Translations under genes and position numbers: made by a program | Origin: Treponema sp. | Lineage (GTDB): Bacteria > Spirochaetota > Spirochaetia > Treponematales > Breznakiellaceae | DNA: 35,058 nucleotides | Assembly (NCBI GenBank): GCA_009784775.1 | Contig: WQXQ01000010.1 | Location: 1 to 35,058 of the forward strand | Direction of reading: 5' to 3' | Shown: piece after piece, positions 8,188-15,700 of the stretch | Position numbering within the stretch: position 1 is the first letter of the stretch | Layout: each line of letters starts with the position of its first letter | The notes under the pieces: generated by a model | Told to the model about the DNA's origin: nothing | Seen by the model: the letters and a program-made list of their open reading frames with translations, nothing else | Databases searched by the model: none

Positions 8188-9485
8188 TTCATCACCTTAA
8201 TAATAGCCAATACACTTCCTACCGATAGCGCCAGAATATTAGGCAGCCACATTGACCAGAAAGGATTTGTATTCATCCTTATACCCATAGTCTGCCCGCC
8301 CAGAAGCAATGCCCAATACACAACTGATATAATAAGCCCAAAAATAAAACCAACAGTCTGCCCGCTTTTTTTTGCCATAAGCCCCAGTGAAACCGCAAGA
8401 AAAATAAATGAAAAAGCTCCAAATGGTATGGAGAATTTTTTGTAAAACTCAAGCCAATACAGCGAAAGGGTACGATCATTGCGTATATTATTAAAAGCCT
8501 GCACATCCCGCTGGAATGCGGTAATCTGATTATTTCTGCGGTTCCACCCTGCCGCAGTAGGCCCTCCGCGAAAGGTTTCTTCAAGAGCAAAGGCCGAGGT
8601 GGTTATTCTGTTTTGCCTTTCGTTCAGGCGGTTATTCAGCTCAACGGTTTGTTTTCGTATTTCCTTGAACACGTCAATGGAGCTCATTTCACGGGGGCTT
8701 ACCGAAGACATTGCCTGAATCAGATCCTCCTGCGGCACCCAATACCGAAGAGAACCGGCGATCGCATAATCGTAGTCATCCCGCGCAATTTCCTTGGAAG
8801 ACTGCACAAACGCCCGATCAAGATCCAGACTCAATCCGCTTTTGCCCGCATCCTTTAACTCGGCATTATTGGCCATAATAACACGGCGTTCGCCATCACT
8901 GGTACGATCCAGTATCAATACATTGTCAATGGCGTTGCCGGTTACATTGCCGGTAACAATCACCGTATCTTTAAATTTCTTAACCGAATTGGCAGACAGT
9001 TCCAGCGCCGGAGTTGAAACCAGTATGCGCCGGTACAAGCGGGCAAACTGTAACGTTCCCGCAGGAAGCAATACATCATTCGCCATAAAGGAAAGCAGGG
9101 AAATAACCACGCCAACGGTAATGGCGGGGATAAACACATTGCGAAATGAAAGCCCGGATGACAACATCACTAAAATTTCATTGTCACTGGAAAGCCGCCC
9201 AACAGTCATTAATGTCCCGACAAGAGAGGCAAAGGGAGCCGACATTGCAATAACCCCCGGCAGGGAAAAAAGCACCAACATGGCAACCTGTCCAAAGGGG
9301 ACCTGCTTGGTCAAAATTTCCTGCGCCATAAGAAGGAGCTGATTCACAAAAAAAATAAAGAAGAAAAAAAGAAATGCGATTAAAAAAGAAAAAAACGCCT
9401 CGCTCAAAATATACCGGTAAATGGTAAAAGACATGGAACGGGGGCTTTCCCCGTCCGGCGTTTGCAAAAAAGATAACTGTCTCAT
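8184..9485 (-). CDS. lptF: LptF/LptG-family permease (first of pair)
   Basis: A 433-residue membrane protein of the YjgP/YjgQ family, partner of the following gene. Near the N-terminus it reads FTIYRYILSEAFFSFLIAFL followed by a long hydrophobic stretch; a large polar central domain (about residues 170-340) precedes three C-terminal helices including SFIFLAVSLGLMAKKSGQTVGFIFG. It is longer than typical members, the excess lying in the central domain (an NNRLNERQNRITT region). The start at 9485 lies 3 nt past the dut stop; the ATG at 9434, just before the conserved SFTIYRYIL, is an equally plausible start and would remove 17 polar residues. The transported lipid is not known from sequence. Confidence 0.85.
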   Translation of the reverse strand: MRQLSFLQTPDGESPRSMSFTIYRYILSEAFFSFLIAFLFFFFIFFVNQLLLMAQEILTKQVPFGQVAMLVLFSLPGVIAMSAPFASLVGTLMTVGRLSSDNEILVMLSSGLSFRNVFIPAITVGVVISLLSFMANDVLLPAGTLQFARLYRRILVSTPALELSANSVKKFKDTVIVTGNVTGNAIDNVLILDRTSDGERRVIMANNAELKDAGKSGLSLDLDRAFVQSSKEIARDDYDYAIAGSLRYWVPQEDLIQAMSSVSPREMSSIDVFKEIRKQTVELNNRLNERQNRITTSAFALEETFRGGPTAAGWNRRNNQITAFQRDVQAFNNIRNDRTLSLYWLEFYKKFSIPFGAFSFIFLAVSLGLMAKKSGQTVGFIFGLIISVVYWALLLGGQTMGIRMNTNPFWSMWLPNILALSVGSVLAIIKVMK

Positions 9486-9488
9486 ATA

Positions 9489-9938
9489 TCACATCCCGGT
9501 AGAACCAAAACCGCCGGAACCCCGCCCGGTTACGGAAAGTTCAGTTGCTTCTATGAGGTCAACACGGGAAACCGGGGCTATTACCAATTGCGCAATACGA
9601 TCGCCGTTTTGTACGGTAAACGTTTCCGCGCCAAGGTTTACCAGAATAACGTCTACATCGCCCCGGTAATCTGAATCGATGGTACCGGGCGAGTTAAGTA
9701 CCGTTATGCCATTTTTAATTGCCAGACCGGAACGGGGCCGTACTTGCGCTTCAAAACCTTTGGGAATTTCCATTCGTAAACCTGTGGGAACTCTGACCCG
9801 CCCCATCGGAGGGATGAGCAGATCCGCTGCCAGAAAGGCTCGCAAGTCCATTCCGGCAGCGCCATCGCTTTCATACTGAGGCAATGGGACACCAGGATCG
9901 ATTCTCGATATTCTCAGCGTTAGCCGTCCCGCAGTCAT
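9489..9938 (-). CDS. dut: dUTP diphosphatase (dUTPase)
   Basis: Dut hydrolyses dUTP to dUMP and pyrophosphate, keeping uracil out of DNA and supplying dUMP for thymidylate synthesis. The 149-residue trimeric-type enzyme shows all five motifs: AAGMDLRA (28-34), RPRSGLA (68-74), GTIDSDYRG with the catalytic Asp about residue 90, the NGDRIAQLV segment, and the C-terminal lid [11 protein letters not shown]. It begins 10 nt after the pnp stop and is followed 3 nt later by lptF, consistent with one operon. No strong ribosome site is seen, suggesting coupling. Confidence 0.97.
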   Translation of the reverse strand: MTAGRLTLRISRIDPGVPLPQYESDGAAGMDLRAFLAADLLIPPMGRVRVPTGLRMEIPKGFEAQVRPRSGLAIKNGITVLNSPGTIDSDYRGDVDVILVNLGAETFTVQNGDRIAQLVIAPVSRVDLIEATELSVTGRGSGGFGSTGM

Positions 9939-9948
9939 TGCTTACTCG

Positions 9949-12105
9949 TTAACGCCGGGGCCGATCCTTACCGTGACCATTGCCTGCATCAGCGCCGCTG
10001 GGGGCACCATCAGGGTCTATGGCATCTATGTACGAAAGGTTCAGCCTGCCCATTTTGTCAATCTCGGTTAGTTTAACGGGGATTTCCTGGCCTTCCTTTA
10101 ACACATCGGTAACCTGGGCTATACGCTGGCGGGAAAGTTTGCTGATATGTACCAGCCCTTCCTTACCCGGCAGAATTTCCACAAAAGCACCAAAGTCCAT
10201 TATCCGCTTTACCGTACCATTATACACTCTGCCCACTTCCGGATCAGAGGCAATGCCCATAACGGCAATTTTTGCCTCCTCCGCATCCTTGGTGTTTTTG
10301 CCAAAGATCGTCACAGTCCCGTCATCTTCGGTATTGATTTTGACGCTGTACTGCTCGCAGAGGGCTTTGATATTTTTACCGCCGGGACCAATGAGCGCCC
10401 CGATTTTATCAATATCGATCCGCATGGTTAAAATCTTCGGCGCATATTCGCTGATATGATCTGCCGGGCGGCTGAGTGTCTGGTTCATGACCGAGAGTAT
10501 ATGCAGTCTGCCGCGTTTCGCCTGATCCAGCGCCTTGCGCATAATTTCCGGGCTTACCCCGGCGATTTTAATATCCATTTGGAAACCGGTAATGCCGTCC
10601 TGGGTTCCCGCAACCTTAAAGTCCATGTCACCCAGATGATCTTCATCACCCAGAATGTCAGATAACACCGCATAACGGTCGCCGGGGCCGCCGGCTCCTT
10701 CGGTGATAAGGCCCATAGCGATACCGGCCACGGGCTTTTTCATGGGTACTCCGGCATGGAGCATGGCAAGCGTTCCGCCGCAGACCGAAGCCATTGACGA
10801 TGAGCCGTTTGACTCCATTATTTCGGAAACCACCCTTACCGTATACGGGAACTCATCCTTTGAAGGAACCATTGGTTCCAGTGAACGGCGGGCCAGGTTA
10901 CCATGGCCTATTTCGCGGCGGCCTGTTCCCATTCTGCCTACTTCACCCACCGAATAGGGGGGGAAATTGTAGTGCAGCATGAAATGTTCCCGCTTGTCGC
11001 CTTCAATGTCATCGTATACTTGTTCGTCAAACACCGTACCCAGGGTTGTCACACACAGGGCCTGTGTTTCACCGCGGGTAAACAGCGCCGATCCGTGCGT
11101 ACGGGCCAGTATGTCAACCTCGCAGGTGATATTGCGGATATCTTCGGTGCCGCGCCCGTCAACTCTTTTGCCTTTATCCAAAATTGATGAGCGAAGAATG
11201 TCATACTGCATATCCTCGAACAATGCATTGAATAATTTTTTCTGTTTTTCGTCTTCAAGCTGGGCGGCATACTGTTCGGCAAATTCTGTTTTTACCGCTT
11301 TAATACCATCGTGCCGTTCATGCTTGCTTCCCAGGAAGCAGGCCTTTTCCAGTTTTGGATAGGCGGCGCTCCGTATAACATCCTTGTTTTCAAGGGAATA
11401 CGAAGGCACAAGCAGGGGCAGCTTGGACTTGCCGGCAAGCTCGCGGAATTTTTCCTGCAGCGTACACAGCTCAATGATCATACGATGGGCTTTTTCCAGC
11501 GCTTCGATCATCAGATCTTCGCTGACTTCTTTTGCCCCGCCTTCAACCATGGTTATGCCGTCTTTGGTTCCGGCAACCACAATTTCCATGGTAGATTTTT
11601 CAATCTGCTCATAGGTGGGGTTCAGTACCAATTCGCCATTGACCTGACAAACCCGCACCCCGCCAACGGGGCCGTTAAACGGAATGTCGGAAATATGCAC
11701 TGCAGCCGATGCGGCAATAATTGCCAGCATATCCGGCGGGTTCACCTGATCGGTTGAAAGCGTGGTGGGGATAAGCTGTATCTCCCTGCCAAAACTCTTT
11801 TCAAACAGGGGACGCATGGGGCGGTCGATAAGACGGCTCACCAAAATTTCTTTATCCTTGGGCCGGCTCTCCCGTTTGATAAAACCGCCGGGGATTTTTC
11901 CCGCAGCATAATATTTTTCGTTGTAATCAACCGTAAGGGGGACATAATCCAGTCCTTCCACCGGTTCCGAAGATGAACAGACAGTGGCGAGTACTGCTGA
12001 TCCGCCGTATTGGGCAAATACCGAGCCGCTCGTCTGTTTTGCGATTCTGCCAGTCTCAAGAATAAGATCTTTGCCGGCAATTTGGAGTGTTACTTTTTGT
12101 ACCAT
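9949..12105 (-). CDS. pnp: Polyribonucleotide nucleotidyltransferase
   Basis: PNPase degrades RNA phosphorolytically from the 3' end and can add tails; it acts in the cytosol as a trimer. The 718 residues show two RNase-PH-like cores (about 10-140 and 320-545), the linking helical domain, a KH domain with IGPGGKNIKAL (about 565-615) and an S1 domain with GRVYNGTVKRIMDFGAFVEI (from about 622). GRRE and GMGT-type core motifs are intact (MGTGRREIGHGNLARRSL). It starts 2 nt after rpsO, the classic rpsO-pnp arrangement, with no strong ribosome site of its own. Confidence 0.98.
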   Translation of the reverse strand: MVQKVTLQIAGKDLILETGRIAKQTSGSVFAQYGGSAVLATVCSSSEPVEGLDYVPLTVDYNEKYYAAGKIPGGFIKRESRPKDKEILVSRLIDRPMRPLFEKSFGREIQLIPTTLSTDQVNPPDMLAIIAASAAVHISDIPFNGPVGGVRVCQVNGELVLNPTYEQIEKSTMEIVVAGTKDGITMVEGGAKEVSEDLMIEALEKAHRMIIELCTLQEKFRELAGKSKLPLLVPSYSLENKDVIRSAAYPKLEKACFLGSKHERHDGIKAVKTEFAEQYAAQLEDEKQKKLFNALFEDMQYDILRSSILDKGKRVDGRGTEDIRNITCEVDILARTHGSALFTRGETQALCVTTLGTVFDEQVYDDIEGDKREHFMLHYNFPPYSVGEVGRMGTGRREIGHGNLARRSLEPMVPSKDEFPYTVRVVSEIMESNGSSSMASVCGGTLAMLHAGVPMKKPVAGIAMGLITEGAGGPGDRYAVLSDILGDEDHLGDMDFKVAGTQDGITGFQMDIKIAGVSPEIMRKALDQAKRGRLHILSVMNQTLSRPADHISEYAPKILTMRIDIDKIGALIGPGGKNIKALCEQYSVKINTEDDGTVTIFGKNTKDAEEAKIAVMGIASDPEVGRVYNGTVKRIMDFGAFVEILPGKEGLVHISKLSRQRIAQVTDVLKEGQEIPVKLTEIDKMGRLNLSYIDAIDPDGAPSGADAGNGHGKDRPRR

Positions 12106-12107
12106 AA

Positions 12108-12377
12108 TTATTTGCGGAGACCTAATTCCTTAATAAGTTTGCGGTATCCTTCGAGGTTGGTATTCTGAATGTATTTCAGTAACCGCCGTCGTTTACCAAC
12201 GAGGATCAAAAGCCCCCGCTGACCGGATTTGTCTTTTTTGAATTGTTTGCAGTGACCTGTCAACTGATTAATACGCTCAGTGAGCAGGGCAATCTGAACT
12301 TCCGTTGCGCCAGTATCTTTCTCGCTTTTACCGAACTTGGTAACGATGGATGCTACGCTTTCTTTTGCTAATGCCAT
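12108..12377 (-). CDS. rpsO: 30S ribosomal protein S15
   Basis: S15 binds 16S rRNA early in assembly of the 30S platform. The 89-residue protein is full length and shows the family core: TGATEVQIALLTERINQLT, then a lysine-rich turn, and RGLLILVGKRRRLLKYI. A ribosome site AGGAGAAACAG precedes the ATG at 12377. In the 46-nt gap after ribF a TATAAT hexamer lies on the coding strand without a good -35, so a separate rpsO promoter is possible but weak. It is followed by pnp after 2 nt. Confidence 0.98.
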   Translation of the reverse strand: MALAKESVASIVTKFGKSEKDTGATEVQIALLTERINQLTGHCKQFKKDKSGQRGLLILVGKRRRLLKYIQNTNLEGYRKLIKELGLRK

Positions 12378-12423
12378 TCTGTTTCTCCTATCTCCTATTT
12401 GGGAACATGGTTATTATAGCTGT

Positions 12424-13275
12424 TTAACAGCTCAGGGAGCGGCCCAAAAGCCGTTCTGCCTCTGCCTTTTGTCCGGCGGCCAATGCCTGCCTGATACGGC
12501 TTGAGCTTACCGGCTGCCCTCCGTCCATAACCGGCGGCGCAACCCAGACTGCTACTCCCCGCGCTTTGGCAAAGCGCCGTATCTCGTCAGCACCGGTATC
12601 CAGCCGCTGCCCACAGCGAAAATCCGGCCCCAGCACAAGCAGTTCTACCGGCTGGCTGCCCAGCAGTAGATCAATAAAATCCCTGCCGTTTATTTTACTG
12701 AATTTTTCAGAAAAGTCAATAAGTATGGTCAATTTCACTCCCAATTCCTGTAAAACAGCAAGTTTTTGTTCCAGCGGAAGAATATCTCCGGTAAAAGCCT
12801 GTGGATTCAGCACCTGGAGAGGGTTTTGGGTGAAAGTCACGACCGTGGGGGTAGGGGGAGAATGAGGTACGCAGTTGCCGAAGGCTTTGAGGAATGAGGA
12901 ATGAGGGGGGGAGGATGGGGACTGGGGACTGGGGGAAGAGGGATGAGGGGACTGGGGACTGGGGACTGGGGACTGGGGTTTGGGGTTTGGGAATTGGGGG
13001 TTGGACAACAAAGGTTGGGGAGAGGTACATATCTTGCGTATCAAGGCTTGGTGGCCTAAATGGACGCCGTCGAAGACACCTACGGTTACGGCTAAGGGAC
13101 TAGGGACTAGGGATTGGGGACTGGGGGTATTAGTCTGTAAGCACAACGGGTTACCAACACGCTTGGATTGCGGACAACTATCCCTAGTCCCTAGTCCCCG
13201 AGGCCTTCGGCAACTGCGTACCCCAGTCCCTTTAATGTATTCTTCCCAGCTAATTATGTGCATAGACATAGCCAT
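12424..13275 (-). CDS. ribF: RibF-like FAD synthetase domain with two in-frame repeat insertions and no riboflavin-kinase domain
   Basis: Normal RibF is about 300 residues: an N-terminal FMN adenylyltransferase (FAD synthetase) and a C-terminal riboflavin kinase. Here the nucleotidyltransferase landmarks are present: GVFDGVHLGHQALI with the HxGH site, and SSSRIRQAL near the end. The protein stops right after the GRSL segment, where the kinase domain would begin, and only 46 nt separate it from rpsO. The 283-residue length is kept up by two insertions: about residues 16-60 (before AVTVGVFDG) and 87-138 (between IRKICTS and TVVTFTQNPL), both encoded by GGGACTG-type repeats. Candidate starts are 13275, 13269 and 13263; all overlap the truB stop, implying coupling. 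Activity is uncertain. Confidence 0.88.
   Translation of the reverse strand: MAMSMHIISWEEYIKGTGVRSCRRPRGLGTRDSCPQSKRVGNPLCLQTNTPSPQSLVPSPLAVTVGVFDGVHLGHQALIRKICTSPQPLLSNPQFPNPKPQSPVPSPQSPHPSSPSPQSPSSPPHSSFLKAFGNCVPHSPPTPTVVTFTQNPLQVLNPQAFTGDILPLEQKLAVLQELGVKLTILIDFSEKFSKINGRDFIDLLLGSQPVELLVLGPDFRCGQRLDTGADEIRRFAKARGVAVWVAPPVMDGGQPVSSSRIRQALAAGQKAEAERLLGRSLSC
12862..13016. repeat. In-frame heptamer-repeat element, family 2, copy in mid ribF
   Basis: A G-rich tract of tandem 7-mers, mainly GGGACTG and GGAATGA variants, plus degenerate GGGTTTG units. It encodes a Pro/Ser/Gln-rich stretch (PSPQSP units) in ribF. It lacks the conserved core of the other two copies but carries GGTACGCAGTTGCCGAAGGC at 12866-12885, which occurs inverted in the neighbouring copy. 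Confidence 0.8.
13096..13230. repeat. In-frame heptamer-repeat element, family 2, copy at ribF N-terminus
   Basis: Plus-strand GGGACTA/GGGACTG 7-mers on the left and CCCTAGT 7-mers on the right flank a core at 13128-13187. The core is 52/60 identical to 13501-13560 in truB. The right end carries the 20-mer GCCTTCGGCAACTGCGTACC (13203-13222), the inverted match of 12866-12885. It reads through in the ribF frame. Confidence 0.85.
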
Positions 13276-14227
13276 ATTTCCATTTGTTATTTGAATACTC
13301 TATTATAGCAATAAAGGTATCGCCAGAGAAAAGAGCGGTGGCGGCGTTTGCCCCGGACGGAGGGGTGTTGCCCACAATTGGGCCCAAAGACTTGCCATGA
13401 AAGACATTTGTGGCATCTTGTGGGCTGATTTCAAGGCAGGGAATACCCAGTTTTTCAAAGACAGATTTGTTTATGGGGACTGGGGACTGGGGACTGGGGA
13501 TATTAGTCTGCAAGTGCAATGGGTTGCCAACACGCTCAGATTGCGAACAACTATCCCTAGTCCCTAGTCCCCAGTCCCCAGTCCCCTCTTCCTCATTCCT
13601 CATTTCTAATTCCTCATTAACTGAAAACTCTGCCACTCTCATGCGCAATAAACGAACCAAATGTGCCCGGCTGCTGGCTGCGAGCGCTATGTCCCGCGCC
13701 AGTGAGCGGATGTAGGTGCCGCTGGAGCAGTGGACGAATATTTGGGCAAAGGGCGGTTCCCAGGACAGGAGTTCCAGGCGGTAAATGGTTATGGGGCGTT
13801 TTTGCATCTCGGGGGTCTCGCCGCGGCGGGCCAGCGTTGAGGCGCGTTCGCCGTCAATGTGAATGGCGGAATAGGCTGGAGGGGCCTGCTCAATGGCACC
13901 GCGGAATTGGGAAAGGGCTTGTTCCACTGCCTCGCGGGAAGGCAGGGGGGCGCTGGCAATAACGGCACCTTCGGGATCAAGGGTTTCGGTTTCGGTGCCA
14001 AAACAAATGGTGCCTTCGTATTGTTTGTCGCAGTGGGTAAACCAGCGGCTCAGTTTGAGCGCCTTGCCGGTGAGTACCAGCAACAGGCCTTCGGCAAATT
14101 TGTCCAGGGTGCCGGTGTGGCCAGCCTTGCCGGTACCCAGCGCGCGTTTAATGTCGCGTAACGAGTCAAAGGAAGTAATGCCCGGCGGTTTGTGCAAAAG
14201 AATTAAGCCAGAGGGAGCGGGTTTCAT
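13250..14227 (-). CDS. truB: tRNA pseudouridine-55 synthase with an in-frame repeat insertion
   Basis: TruB converts U55 of tRNAs to pseudouridine. From the ATG at 14227 the protein has 325 residues: SGLILLHKPPGITSFDSLRDI, then AGHTGTLDKFAEGLLLVL with the catalytic Asp at residue 42, PPAYSAIHIDGERA, and SSGTYIRSLARDIA. About residues 204-252 come from a heptamer-repeat element inserted after VAEFSVNEE, between the catalytic domain and the short C-terminal part; without it the enzyme would be about 276 residues, near normal. The frame is open further upstream into the DUF4143 gene, but family N-termini fit 14227, 7 nt past that gene's stop. It overlaps ribF. The usual upstream neighbour rbfA is absent here. 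Confidence 0.95.
   Translation of the reverse strand: MKPAPSGLILLHKPPGITSFDSLRDIKRALGTGKAGHTGTLDKFAEGLLLVLTGKALKLSRWFTHCDKQYEGTICFGTETETLDPEGAVIASAPLPSREAVEQALSQFRGAIEQAPPAYSAIHIDGERASTLARRGETPEMQKRPITIYRLELLSWEPPFAQIFVHCSSGTYIRSLARDIALAASSRAHLVRLLRMRVAEFSVNEELEMRNEEEGTGDWGLGTRDSCSQSERVGNPLHLQTNIPSPQSPVPINKSVFEKLGIPCLEISPQDATNVFHGKSLGPIVGNTPPSGANAATALFSGDTFIAIIEYSNNKWKYGYVYAHN
13474..13619. repeat. In-frame heptamer-repeat element, family 2, copy in truB
   Basis: Three GGGACTG units (13475-13499), a 60-bp core (13501-13560), then CCCTAGT and CCCCAGT units and finally CCTCATT 7-mers. The flanking 7-mers are mutually inverted, so the element can fold into a long hairpin. In the truB frame the core reads GTRDSCSQSERVGNPL; the ribF copy reads nearly the same. 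Confidence 0.87.
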
Positions 14228-14234
14228 GTTGGTA

Positions 14235-15578
14235 TCAAGCCTCTCCCATGATATTACCAATTGCATATAACGGATAAATGGCGATATCACCGGATTGTCC
14301 AAAGTTTTCAAGGGATGTCCGTATACCATTTTGAATATTTTTTTCTTTCATAAAAAGCCGGAGACTTTGCATACTGCCCTGGGTTCCCGATTTAACTTCT
14401 ATGGGAATAATGCGGCTGCCCCTTTGCACAAGAAAATCAACTTGAGCGTTGCCATGCGAAGAATGGGGATTAGCCGAACGCTGCCAGCAGAATAACTCCT
14501 GGGGTTTATAACAGGAAGCATTTTTTAATAATTCCAGACCGGTAAAAATTTCCGCCAGAGAACCGCGATTAACAGCAGAAAAATCGGAAACGGGTAAAAT
14601 TTCCGAACGGAGGCCGAGAATCTGGAGGAAGATGCCGGTATCGCAGGGAATTATCCGCCGGAATTTTATATTCTTTTCTGCGCCAAGAGGAATACCGTTG
14701 GCGGCAGTATGCGTTACCGAATGAACCAACCCTGCCATGACAAGAAGATCGAGCGCTTGCCTTACCGCTGCGGTTGGAGTTCCCGGAACAGCGCGTTCAT
14801 AGACAAATTTTCCTTCGGTTTGATGCATAACCGATTCAAACACTTCATTAATGAGTAATAATGGCGCTTTTTTTTGGTATTTGGCAAAATCTGTTTTAAG
14901 TACCGTTATAAGGTCGTTCAAAACAAGTTCACCATAGAGCAAATCGCTTTTGCGCACATATTGAGAAACCGCTTCGGGCATTCCGCCGCAAATCATAAAA
15001 AATTTCAGCCTTATCAAAAGCTGTTGATGAATAGGCTCGGCAAGCGGTTTTTCGGGAGATGCTTCCTTAATAGCTTCACCAAGCGATTCCTCATTCATAG
15101 CAGTCAGAAATTCATTAAAAGAAAAAGGATACATAAAGACAGACCGAATACGCCCCACGCCAAATGTTGGTATCTCTTCAAGTGCGAATTCCAAAAGAGA
15201 ACCGGCAGCAACTACATGAAGCTCGGCATATTTTTCATAAAAAAACCTGAGCTTTTCCAACGCTGCGGGACAGCTTTGAATCTCATCAAAAAAAAGCAGT
15301 GTTTCCCCGGGAATTATGGGCACATGGTAATAAAGCGAAAGCTGCTCACAAATTTTCTGAGGAGACAAAGAAGTGTCAAAAAAGCTTTTTACCTCTTTGT
15401 TTTCATCAAAGTTTATCTCGATAAAGTACTTAAACTGTTTCCCTAATTGCCTTAGAGCGGAGGATTTACCGACCTGCCTTGCCCCGCGTAAAAGCAACGG
15501 TTTCCTGTCAGGCGGCCTTTCCCGGCTCCATTCAAAGAGCGTTTTATCGACATTTCGCTTGAAATAGTGATCTTCCAT
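14235..15578 (-). CDS. AAA-family ATPase with DUF4143 domain (first of two)
   Basis: A 447-residue member of the free-standing AAA_14/DUF4143 family. The Walker A motif is GARQVGKSS (32-40, Lys39) and Walker B is LLFFDEIQ (about 94-101). FMYPFSFNEFL follows the ATPase core, and the C-terminal DUF4143 part ends with VDFLVQRGSRIIPIEVKSG, which resembles a PD-(D/E)xK nuclease-fold motif. The family is common and often multi-copy in gut bacteria and archaea; its function is not established. Start at 15578 lacks a ribosome site and lies 13 nt past a putative -10. It sits directly before truB, where rbfA often lies, so it may be an insertion into the conserved cluster. A second member is at 22443-23687. 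Confidence 0.88.
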   Translation of the reverse strand: MEDHYFKRNVDKTLFEWSRERPPDRKPLLLRGARQVGKSSALRQLGKQFKYFIEINFDENKEVKSFFDTSLSPQKICEQLSLYYHVPIIPGETLLFFDEIQSCPAALEKLRFFYEKYAELHVVAAGSLLEFALEEIPTFGVGRIRSVFMYPFSFNEFLTAMNEESLGEAIKEASPEKPLAEPIHQQLLIRLKFFMICGGMPEAVSQYVRKSDLLYGELVLNDLITVLKTDFAKYQKKAPLLLINEVFESVMHQTEGKFVYERAVPGTPTAAVRQALDLLVMAGLVHSVTHTAANGIPLGAEKNIKFRRIIPCDTGIFLQILGLRSEILPVSDFSAVNRGSLAEIFTGLELLKNASCYKPQELFCWQRSANPHSSHGNAQVDFLVQRGSRIIPIEVKSGTQGSMQSLRLFMKEKNIQNGIRTSLENFGQSGDIAIYPLYAIGNIMGEA

Positions 15579-15591
15579 ATATTATTATTCA

Positions 15592-15620
15592 AAAATAATG
15601 TATTTTTAAATAAATTTCAA
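15592..15620 (-). promoter_or_regulatory. Predicted promoter of first DUF4143 gene
   Basis: Minus-strand TTGAAA (15615-15620), 17-nt spacer and TATTTT (15592-15597). The -10 ends 13 nt before the ATG, so the leader would be only about 6 nt, without a ribosome site. The region is very AT-rich, which raises the chance of a false match. Confidence 0.4.
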
Positions 15621-15638
15621 CCCTAAAAAAGGCCAATA

Positions 15639-15692
15639 TTTAAGAAAATGAAGGGCAAAAAAGGGGTGAATTTTGAGAAAATGAAGGGCAAA
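15639..15692. repeat. Two direct repeats, 33-bp period
   Basis: A 21-bp unit (TTTRAGAAAATGAAGGGCAAA) occurs at 15639-15659 and 15672-15692, differing at one base. It lies between the Uma2 stop and the first DUF4143 promoter. Confidence 0.75.
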
Positions 15693-15700
15693 GTGACCTT

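Noticed and set aside
12894-13016. CRISPR or minisatellite unrelated to genes
   Set aside because: The 7-mers are contiguous, without unique spacers, and stay in the ribF frame; they match the family-2 element instead.
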